DNA from: CBIFVZ01 sp966185765
GTDB taxonomy: Bacteria; Pseudomonadota; Gammaproteobacteria; Enterobacterales; Enterobacteriaceae
Length of the DNA: 42,369 bases
Direction of reading: 5' to 3'
Assembly: GCA_966185765.1 (NCBI GenBank)
Contig: CBIFVZ010000026.1
Span: forward strand, 1-42,369
The notes beneath the pieces were generated by a model. The model was not told where the DNA came from and ran no database searches. It worked only from the letters and a program-made list of their open reading frames with translations. Both the position numbers and the translations under genes were made by a program. Positions 1-6,927 of the stretch are shown one piece after another (position 1 is the first letter of the stretch; the number at the start of each line of letters is the position of its first letter).

Positions 1-145
1 CGGTGTAGAGATCGGAGTAGTTCACATCAACATGAATCAGGGAAACTTTCGCGTTATACGGACGCGCCATCGATACCGCTTTCTCTACCAGTACTTTGCT
101 TTCTGGCGAGAGATCGACTGCGATAAGAATATGTTTGTAAGCCAT
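1..145 (-). CDS. uspA: Universal stress protein A, N-terminal part (cut by window edge)
   Basis: The minus strand from 145 reads [16 protein letters not shown] and continues for 48 codons to the window edge, so only the N-terminal third is present. UspA is a cytoplasmic dimeric stress protein induced on growth arrest. The reading AVDLSPES is the usual first beta strand and loop of the family. The ATG at 143-145 is preceded by an AAGGAGTAA-type Shine-Dalgarno sequence, which fixes the start. The gene is divergent from uspB, the normal enteric arrangement. The identification is firm although the C-terminus is missing. Confidence 0.95.
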
Positions 146-552
146 GATGTTACTCCTTCCTTAAAATGTCGATGACCGGATGGAGCGGAATATGACGGCG
201 GTATTATGCCCGTCTCTCGCCCGCATCCTGCGTACCTCAATTGCGGAATTACGTACCTGCGTTATGTATAAATTATAGGTGTAATCTCAACATAATGATG
301 CAGTTGCCCTTCATGCTACCCTCTGTACCTGGTGTAGCGCAAACCCGGAATCTCCGTTTTGAGATGTGGCAAAAAAAGTCGGCTATCTCCTACACTATGG
401 GTAGACGATGCCGTTATCCGCGCCATCGTAAGCCAGACGGTGATGCGTGAGTCCGCACGCTGGCTTTTTCTGTCATCTGTCGCGCAAGTGAGCTGGATGA
501 GGTTCAACGCCCCGCAGCGTCGTTTTGTGGGTGGAACCAGGGGGGAAGACAT
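146..552. promoter_or_regulatory. Divergent uspA/uspB control region
   Basis: This 0.4-kb gap holds no convincing gene. Toward uspB there is a sigma-S-like extended -10, CTACACT at 390-396, with no good -35 at the right distance, which fits the known sigma-S dependence of uspB in E. coli. Short ORFs here have no recognisable product and I treat them as chance. A terminator-like hairpin (431-469) lies between the putative -10 and uspB and is listed separately. Confidence 0.4.
431..469 (+). terminator. Terminator-like hairpin in the uspB leader
   Basis: AGCCA (431-435) pairs with TGGCT (461-465), and an inner GCGTG (445-449) pairs with CACGC (456-460). A run of five T residues follows at 465-469. 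The fold is an interrupted stem with an internal loop, so it is weaker than a classical terminator. It would lie in the 5' untranslated part of a uspB transcript begun near 400, about 80 bases before the start codon. Confidence 0.35.
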
Positions 553-888
553 ATGGTTAGCACTGTCGCGCTTTTTTGGGCTTTGTGTGTGGTCTGTGTG
601 GTGAACATGGCGCGCTATTTCTCATCGTTACGTGCGCTACTGGTCGTGCTGCGGGGCTGCGATCCGCTGTTATATCAATATGTCGACGGCGCAGGTTTTT
701 TCACCTCGCACGGTCAGCCCGGTAAACAAATACGTCTGGTGCGTTATATCTATACGCAGCGTTATCTTGATCATCATGACGATGAGTTTATTCGCCGCTG
801 TGAACGGGTTCGTCGCCAGTTTATTCTTACCAGCGCGCTGTGCGGCCTGGTTCTGGTGAGTCTGGTGGCGCTGGCAATCTGGCATTGA
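553..888 (+). CDS. uspB: Universal stress protein B
   Basis: The product is 111 aa, the family's exact length. It has a hydrophobic N-terminal segment (about residues 4-20), a cytoplasmic or periplasmic middle with RYIYTQRYLDHHDDEF, and a C-terminal membrane segment (about 88-109). UspB is a small inner-membrane protein needed for ethanol resistance in stationary phase in E. coli; its mechanism is not known. The start has GGGGGAAG about 5 bases upstream. It sits between uspA and pitA as in other enterics and converges on pitA through a shared terminator. Confidence 0.95.
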   Translation: MVSTVALFWALCVVCVVNMARYFSSLRALLVVLRGCDPLLYQYVDGAGFFTSHGQPGKQIRLVRYIYTQRYLDHHDDEFIRRCERVRRQFILTSALCGLVLVSLVALAIWH

Positions 889-896
889 GGCACAAT

Positions 897-925
897 AAAA
901 AAGGCGGGTCATTGACCCGCCTTTT
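897..925. terminator. Bidirectional Rho-independent terminator, uspB/pitA
   Basis: GGCGGGTC (903-910), loop ATT, GACCCGCC (914-921) form a perfect 8-bp stem. It is preceded by an A tract and followed by TTTT, so it can serve uspB on the plus strand and pitA on the minus strand. Confidence 0.9.
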
Positions 926-937
926 CTTTGCGCTTTT

Positions 938-2437
938 CTATATCAGCTGTAGTGACAGCCAGTACAGACCGCTCGACAAACCAATTGAGGCTGGCAGGGT
1001 GAAGACCCAGGCCATCAGGATATTGGTAACGGTTTTACGCTGTAAGCCGCCACCATCCACAATCATGGTGCCCGCCACAGAAGAGGAGAGCACGTGGGTG
1101 GTGGAAACCGGCATCCCGGTATAACTTGCCACGCCAATGGAGATAGCCGCCGTCATCTGAGCCGACATCCCCTGCGCGTAGGTCATTCCTTTCTTACCAA
1201 TTTTCTCACCGATGGTGGTTGCCACACGACGCCAGCCAATCATGGTACCAATGCCGAGCGCCAGGGCGACGGCCATGATTATCCATATTGGTGCGTACTC
1301 AATGGTATGCAGCATATCGGCCTTAAGCTCTTTCAGGTAGCGCTTATCATCCGCTTTGGTTTCCGGCAGACGCGCCACTTTGTCGGCGGTGTCGGAGACG
1401 CACAGCAGCAGGCGGCGCATGTGGCCGCGCTCTTCAACTGACAGTTTGTCGTAGCTTTCCAGACCGTTGAGCATACCTTTGGCGCGCTCAAGTGCGATGA
1501 CGGCACGTCCGGCGTCGCAATGAAACTCCTGCGGTTTGCCCGTTTCGCTCTCTTCCGGCGTGGGGATAACCGGGCTCATATTAATAACATGCTTGAGCGA
1601 GTCGCTGTGCTGCTGGAAATACTGTTCAACGCTGTTGATAGCATCCCGGGTACGTGCAATGTCGTAACCGCTGGCGTTCATGTTAACCACGAAGCCCGCA
1701 GGCGCAACACCGATAAGTACCAGCATCACCAGACCAATGCCTTTCTGACCGTCGTTTGCACCGTGAGAGAAGCTTACGCCGATAGCAGAGAGGATGAGCG
1801 CGATACGGGTCCAGAACGGCGGCTTTTTCTTGCCGTCTTTCTTTTCACGCTCGGCCGGCGTCAGGTGGATACGGCGGCGTTTCTTGGTGCCGCTCCAGAA
1901 GCGGCGCAGCAGGAAAATCATACCGCCTGCGACCACCAGCCCCACAATGGGAGAGATAATCAACGAACCGAAAATGCCGAGCACTTTCGGGATGTTCAGC
2001 GCTTCAACGATAGAGGTGCCGGTCATCAGCGCATTGGTCAGACCGATGCCGATAATCGCGCCAATCAGCGTGTGGGAGCTGGAGGCTGGCAGCCCAAAAT
2101 ACCAGGTGCCGAGGTTCCAGATAATGGCCGCCAGTAGCATGGAAAAGACCATAGCAAGGCCGTGAGTGGAGCCGACGTTAAGCAGGAGATCTGTGGGCAA
2201 CATATGCACAATGGCATAGGCTACACTCAGGCCGCCAAGCAGCACGCCGAGGAAATTGAAAACCGCAGCCATAACAACGGCAATCTGTGACCGCATCGCG
2301 CGGGTATAGATAACCGTTGCCACTGCGTTTGCTGTGTCGTGGAAGCCGTTAATGGCTTCGTAGAACAGAACAAAGATCAGAGCAAGTACTAACAAAAGCC
2401 CGGTATGCAGATCCAGGCCGGCAAATAGATGTAGCAT
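938..2437 (-). CDS. pitA: Low-affinity inorganic phosphate transporter PitA
   Basis: The 499-aa product matches the PitA length. It opens with a hydrophobic segment and carries the family signatures NGFHDTANAVA (near residue 30) and SHGANDGQKGIG (near 225) of the duplicated PiT fold, with about ten membrane segments and a long soluble stretch in the middle (about 265-375). PitA imports phosphate as a neutral metal-phosphate complex in symport with protons, and so also admits divalent metals. It converges on uspB and is divergent from yhiN, as in E. coli. Confidence 0.97.
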   Translation of the reverse strand: MLHLFAGLDLHTGLLLVLALIFVLFYEAINGFHDTANAVATVIYTRAMRSQIAVVMAAVFNFLGVLLGGLSVAYAIVHMLPTDLLLNVGSTHGLAMVFSMLLAAIIWNLGTWYFGLPASSSHTLIGAIIGIGLTNALMTGTSIVEALNIPKVLGIFGSLIISPIVGLVVAGGMIFLLRRFWSGTKKRRRIHLTPAEREKKDGKKKPPFWTRIALILSAIGVSFSHGANDGQKGIGLVMLVLIGVAPAGFVVNMNASGYDIARTRDAINSVEQYFQQHSDSLKHVINMSPVIPTPEESETGKPQEFHCDAGRAVIALERAKGMLNGLESYDKLSVEERGHMRRLLLCVSDTADKVARLPETKADDKRYLKELKADMLHTIEYAPIWIIMAVALALGIGTMIGWRRVATTIGEKIGKKGMTYAQGMSAQMTAAISIGVASYTGMPVSTTHVLSSSVAGTMIVDGGGLQRKTVTNILMAWVFTLPASIGLSSGLYWLSLQLI

Positions 2438-2641
2438 AGACGTTACGCCATTTAATCAGGACATGAACGCGGCGCATTATCCGGGACAATGGCGGCGGGG
2501 GCAAAGTGAAATATAGACTTTTTTTGACATTAACCGCGGTGAATGCAAAAGAAATAAATAATTTGTTACCAGTTTTCAGTTGGTTACTGGAAGTCACAAT
2601 TTTTGCTGCTGGTATGGTCAGCGCGCAAACTTTACAATCTT

Positions 2642-2659
2642 CCCCCTCAAAAGTGGGGG
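2642..2659 (+). promoter_or_regulatory. Small hairpin over the yhiN ribosome-binding region
   Basis: CCCCC (2642-2646) can pair with GGGGG (2655-2659) across an 8-base loop. The G tract is the only purine-rich block at a suitable distance (6 bases) from the GTG start at 2666, so the stem could sequester the ribosome-binding site. This is inference from the sequence only. Confidence 0.3.
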
Positions 2660-2665
2660 CTTAGC

Positions 2666-3877
2666 GTGGAAAAGTTTGATGTCATTGTAGTAGGTGCCGG
2701 TGCAGCGGGGCTATTTTGTGCCGCTCAGGCGGGTCAGCACGGGTTGAATGTGCTGCTGCTCGACAACGGTAAAAAGCCAGGCCGCAAGATTTTAATGTCA
2801 GGCGGTGGGCGTTGTAATTTTACCAACCTGTACATCGAACCTGCCGCGTACCTGAGTGACAACCCACATTTCTGTAAGTCTGCACTGGCGCGCTACACCC
2901 AGTGGGATTTTATCGATCTCGTTGGGCGCTACCAGATTGCCTGTCATGAGAAAACGCTCGGCCAGTTATTTTGCGATGAGTCGGCGCAGCAGATTGTTGA
3001 TATGCTGGTGGCCGAATGTGAGAAAGGCAACGTCACGGTGCGACTGCGCAGCGAAATACTGAGCACTGAACGCAGCGACGCAGGCTACACGCTTACGCTT
3101 AACGGCGGTGTGGTGCAGGCCAGTAAGCTGGTGATTGCCAGCGGCGGTCTGTCGATGCCGGGGTTAGGGGCCACGCCGTTTGGCTATAAAATTGCCGGGC
3201 AGTTTGGTCTGAAGGTGCTGCCCACGCGTGCAGGGCTGGTGCCATTTACGCTGCATAAGCCGCAGCTTGAGCAGTTCAACACGTTGTCAGGCGTTTCGGT
3301 TGAGGCAGTAGTGAGCGCGGAGAACGGCACCAGTTTTCGTGAAAATATCCTCTTTACCCACCGTGGGCTATCCGGCCCGGCGATTTTACAAATTTCCAGC
3401 TACTGGTACCCGGGGGAGCGAGTGACCATCAACCTGCTACCGGATCAGAGTGTGGAGGCTTTCCTTGACGTGCGTCGCGTCAGCAATCCTGACCAGAACC
3501 TGAAAACCGCGCTGTCGCAGCTGTTACCTAAGCGGCTGGTGGAGGTAATGCAAGCCGTGGGCGATATCCCCGACGTCACCTTAAAACAGCTGCACGCGCG
3601 CGAGCAAACCGCACTGGCAGAGCGCCTGCACGGTTGGCAGGTACAGCCAAACGGGACGGAAGGCTACCGAACGGCGGAAGTGACGCTGGGCGGCGTGGAT
3701 ACCCACGCGCTGTCGTCGCGCACGATGGAAGCTCGCGACGTACCGGGACTTTATTTTATTGGTGAAGTGGTGGATGTCACCGGCTGGCTCGGCGGTTATA
3801 ACTTCCAGTGGGCGTGGAGCAGCGCCTGGGCGTGTGCGCAGGCGCTGGTTGAGGCGCGGCCGTTGAATAACGGCTAG
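2666..3877 (+). CDS. yhiN: FAD-dependent oxidoreductase, YhiN family
   Basis: I start at the GTG at 2666, giving 403 aa beginning V/M-EKFDVIVVGAGAAGLF, which lines up with the E. coli YhiN N-terminus; an upstream in-frame ATG at 2603 would add 21 unconserved residues. The dinucleotide-binding GxGxxG is at residues 10-15. Further family signatures are GRKILMSGGGRCNFTN, GLSMPGLG, FTHRGLSGPAILQIS and the C-terminal DVTGWLGGYNFQWAWSSG-like block (here SSAWA). The family (HI0933-like) binds FAD, but its substrate is not established. It is divergent from pitA as in other enterics and marks the left edge of the accessory region. Confidence 0.93.
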   Translation: MEKFDVIVVGAGAAGLFCAAQAGQHGLNVLLLDNGKKPGRKILMSGGGRCNFTNLYIEPAAYLSDNPHFCKSALARYTQWDFIDLVGRYQIACHEKTLGQLFCDESAQQIVDMLVAECEKGNVTVRLRSEILSTERSDAGYTLTLNGGVVQASKLVIASGGLSMPGLGATPFGYKIAGQFGLKVLPTRAGLVPFTLHKPQLEQFNTLSGVSVEAVVSAENGTSFRENILFTHRGLSGPAILQISSYWYPGERVTINLLPDQSVEAFLDVRRVSNPDQNLKTALSQLLPKRLVEVMQAVGDIPDVTLKQLHAREQTALAERLHGWQVQPNGTEGYRTAEVTLGGVDTHALSSRTMEARDVPGLYFIGEVVDVTGWLGGYNFQWAWSSAWACAQALVEARPLNNG

Positions 3878-3985
3878 CGGGTACGGAAGCTCTGGCACGC
3901 TCTCACGGCCAACCGTGATAAAGGCGGTTACGCAGGCTGTAAGCAGGTTTATTCAACGTGTGAGAAAAACGCGCTTGTTCTTCCT

Positions 3986-4015
3986 CGTTATTACCGTGAC
4001 TGCACGGTAATAACG
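3986..4015. repeat. Perfect 13-bp inverted repeat downstream of yhiN
   Basis: CGTTATTACCGTG (3986-3998), loop ACTG, CACGGTAATAACG (4003-4015). A T-rich stretch CTTTTTTC appears only about 15 bases later, so it is not a textbook terminator, though it may end yhiN transcription. It could also be an operator or the scar of a lost element. It lies at the junction between conserved and accessory DNA. Confidence 0.7.
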
Positions 4016-4163
4016 CTACGTCAGGGGGCTTTTTTCATCAGCGCATGTCATTCACGGATAGCAATATAACGGTATTGCGTTGTTTCGAACGCCATCAGGG
4101 CAGACTCATCGGGAAATATCAGAATGGTACTTTCATCGGGTACGCCCGTTATTCACGTTGCGA

Positions 4164-4415
4164 TTAACGATAAATCTCCGCCACGCCGTGCAGTTTATTA
4201 TTTCCGGTAGTGGAAAGAATTTTGTAGGCGCTGGCACCTTTTTCGTCAGCCTTACGTGCAAGCGCATCCGACAGATCGTCGAGCGTGTAGGCACCGCCCA
4301 CAGAAACAACGCCTATTTTCTCTTTGCCGTCTGTGTTATTTATCGCCTGCGCGGCGAATGCGCTATTTAACGTGACAATACCCATAAGCAGTGCAGTAAT
4401 AAGCGTGTTTTTCAT
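4164..4415 (-). CDS. DUF1471 (YhcN/BhsA-type) small periplasmic stress protein
   Basis: I start at the ATG at 4415, which has a GAGGTAA ribosome site; this gives 83 aa. A longer in-frame start would add 32 residues ahead of an obvious signal peptide. The product has a cleavable signal (MKNTLITALLMGIVTLNSAFA) and the DUF1471 core KIGVVSVGGAYTLDDLSDAL, then GASAYKI and a C-terminal GVAEIYR. Enterics encode many paralogues, such as YhcN, BhsA, McbA and YdgH; several are induced by acid, peroxide or envelope stress. I cannot assign which paralogue this is. It stands alone. Confidence 0.85.
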   Translation of the reverse strand: MKNTLITALLMGIVTLNSAFAAQAINNTDGKEKIGVVSVGGAYTLDDLSDALARKADEKGASAYKILSTTGNNKLHGVAEIYR

Positions 4416-4806
4416 TGTGTTTACCTCATGTAAGTAAATTTCCCAGAGCGGATAGTCGCCACGCTGGCTTGCTATGGCGTTGCATTGCACTATACCGATG
4501 CGAACTGTCATCAGCCTGACGCCGATATAACAATTTTGTCAGAATGGTGGCGCTGTTTATTCCCCACGTATGCTATTGCCGATGGCTTGTAAATGAGGTT
4601 CGTCAGGCCGGGTATGGTGATCGCTCCACACATAACGTTGCCGGTTGTCTGGGTTTAGTCCGTTTGCAACGGATTCTTTAACGAGAACCCATTATTTATT
4701 CGGAGCGCCGGATCGATAAATGCCGGATATTCAGGCGCAGCGTTGTCTGCGACAGGGCTACATCCAACTCCCGGATGAGCTGTCTTAATGAATGTGATGT
4801 GTAAAA
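4416..4806. other. Gene-poor stretch
   Basis: There is no convincing gene in these 390 bases. An open frame on the minus strand (4655-4852) runs into the cupin remnant in another frame and has no recognisable product. The stretch probably consists of decayed DNA continuous with the remnants that follow. Confidence 0.4.
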
Positions 4807-5082
4807 TCAAGTCAGCGTGCGGGAGTCCTGTTCGGACACCGGCTCCAGCCATTCGGTGGCGGCGTTCTCAGCGGGTATCTCAATAGCGATATGCGCAAAC
4901 CAGCTATTTGCCGCTGCACCATGCCAGTGTTTAGCTCCGGCGGGGATAGTCACTACGTCTCCAGCCTGCGGAGACTGAGCGGGTGCGGCGTCAGACCGCT
5001 GCGCAAATATCACTGCACAGATATTGATACCGCCTTCACTGTGCGCAAAAACATTCCCTGGTGCATCATCGCCACGTCCTCA
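4807..5082 (-). pseudogene. Cupin-domain protein remnant (C-terminal part)
   Basis: The minus-strand frame from 5082 to 4807 is open for 91 codons after a TGA and has no ATG; a GTG lies at 5013. It reads AGDVVTIPAGAKHWHGAAA followed by HIAIEIP and TEWLEPVSE, a close match to the C-terminal half of small cupins of the carboxymuconolactone-associated type (normally about 120-140 aa), with GDVV-IP-G-KHWHG as the second metal-binding motif. The first metal-binding histidine motif is missing. Just upstream, beyond the stop, a stretch reading GWTYPL resembles a decayed form of it. I infer a degraded gene and not a functional short protein. Confidence 0.6.
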
Positions 5083-5529
5083 CAATGGGTAAGTCCAGCC
5101 TGTGACGGGTATTGCTTCGGGCGCGGGAGGAATCCATACGATTAAAGCACGCAAACAGGCGGTGCAAATGGGGGACGCGATGGGGTCACACGGGATGGCA
5201 GACCGCTACGCGGGCCTGGCGATTATGTCGCTTAGCGGAACCGTCACGGTACTGTGCGCCGGTGAGCGTCGGCACGGTTTCCCGGCAGGTTAGCGAGTGG
5301 TTAAACCAGCACCCGTCAACAGGAGCCACCACGTCACCGGTTCACTCCCGTGTTAACTGTTTTTCATCAAACAAGGGTTTACCGTATTCTGCCGTTTACA
5401 GCCTTTCTTTATACAGTGACACCTGCGAGAGCGTCGTACGCGTGGGCGTGAGAGGAACAGCATGTCGTTAACGACAGAAGTCATGCATTCAGGCTCTTGG
5501 GGTTTGAGCCTGGCAGCGCCTCAGGTTCG
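5083..5529. other. Decayed spacer with a 14-bp palindrome
   Basis: No supported gene. A perfect palindrome TGTCGTTAACGACA occupies 5463-5476. Short open frames on the plus strand (5102-5293) have no recognisable product. The stretch lies between two gene remnants and is best read as a decayed junction. Confidence 0.4.
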
Positions 5530-5769
5530 TTATGTGAACGCCTGTGGCCAAGCCTCAGACGCGTTTGACCAGTCAGGTTGGTCAGCGGGGGGACGCAGTT
5601 TATGCGCCATATCGGCGCTAACGCTTTCAGGCTGCTGCCTGGCGATTTCCTGGTCTTCCAGCACACCATTAAAGCAGCGTACCTGTTGCTGTAAGTTTTC
5701 AGGCAGCACGGCGCTGGCTGGGGTGGCCTGACGCCAGCTGTAGGGCTTGTTTTTCCCGTGCGCATCGGT
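5530..5769 (-). pseudogene. Unidentified coding remnant
   Basis: A minus-strand frame without ATG runs 79 codons between TAA stops (5770-5772 and 5530-5532). It contains protein-like sequence such as GKNKPYSWRQATPASAVLP and LQQQVRCFNGVLEDQEIA. A second minus-strand frame over the same DNA is longer (115 aa) but low in complexity and proline-rich, so I prefer the first. I do not recognise the family. The missing start and its position among other remnants suggest a fragment. Confidence 0.3.
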
Positions 5770-5772
5770 TTA

Positions 5773-6927
5773 TCGGTGTGGTCAGGCGCCTTTGAGCTGC
5801 GAGCGCTTACCATTACCTGAATCCGCACAGGGCAATGAGCAGAACATTGTTCTGCTCAACGCGTTACATAGGGCAATGTGATTTTGTTGGCAGGGGAGCT
5901 TACGGATGAAAGTGTTAATTACTGGGTAATAAAACATATGATTTATTTCTAATTAATCAGGTAAAAAAACGAGTTGTTATAGGGGGAATAACTTCTTTTT
6001 TGGTCATCCGTCGTTTCACAGTGACTGTTTTTTAATGCAATTGATATTCCATTAACCAGGATTATTGCAATAATATTGCGAATTTTCCTGGATTTTTGTC
6101 TGTTAATTTATTGTTAGGTTGGTTTTTTTGTCTAATTAAAGGGGGTTTTCTTAGGGTTGTTGGTATTTGTTTTTTATAAGGCGTTGCGGGTGTTATTTAT
6201 TTAACTTTTTAAAAGCACTCATGCTCTTTTGATGGAAAAACAGGGTGGGGTTGTCGGTTTTATAATAAAAGTATTACTCCACAGCGCCAGTGCTTTAGCC
6301 AGCGTGATGAATCTTTGGTTTTGATATGGACTTGCAAGAGATCAGTGATTATTATTGAGTAATACTTAATTTTAAAATTTCTTTTAATGTAGAGATGTCG
6401 GGCGCTGGGCTAAAAATAGCGCTGTTCAGCTTGTGCTTATTTTTCTGGCGTTCCTGGTATTACACCTATTATTATTTTAAAGTAAAGAAGCATGCATATT
6501 AATGCTGTCTGGATGGAGTTGATTTTGCCTTTCTGAGTGTAAGGTACTATTTCCATAGTGACGAAAGGAAATAAGGTTAACAGGGAGCGTCTTCCTCTCT
6601 GACACCCTTATTTACTTGGTTTTTATAGTTTTTTTGAAAACTAAGTTGCCGCTTTTTGACGTCGGTATTCAGGTTTCTACTGTCTGCCTGAAACTATTTT
6701 CAGGCGTGACAAACGCAAATGTTGCTGTTGACCGTAGCGGCATTTTGCTGCTGTTTAATCAGGCTGTGCCTGGTCATGGCTATGTTTAAACCTGTGCCAG
6801 AAGCGGCGAGGTTTCAATAGGGATTTATCACTTTTAAAAATATTAGTAGGAGCAGGTGGGCATTTAAAAGCCTTGCAAAAACTAATGTCAACGAAGTGTC
6901 GAGTAATAAACATCACTAGAGGTGGAA
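5773..6927 (+). promoter_or_regulatory. AT-rich 1.15-kb leader upstream of the TPS/synthase operon
   Basis: No ORF of 60 codons is present in this stretch, which is visibly richer in A and T than the core genes. It carries many T and A tracts (around 5940-6240 and 6340-6480). An inverted repeat GCCTGAAA-CTAT-TTTCAGGC lies at 6686-6705. The promoter of the operon must lie here, but I cannot pick one securely. Long AT-rich leaders on transferred genes are typical H-NS targets; that is inference. Confidence 0.5.

Noticed and set aside
4655..4852. A 65-aa minus-strand ORF
   Set aside because: No recognisable motif, poor start context, and it overlaps the cupin remnant in another frame.
5481..5828. 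A 115-aa minus-strand ORF as the true gene here
   Set aside because: It is proline- and serine-rich without motif; an overlapping frame reads more like protein, and neither has a sound start.
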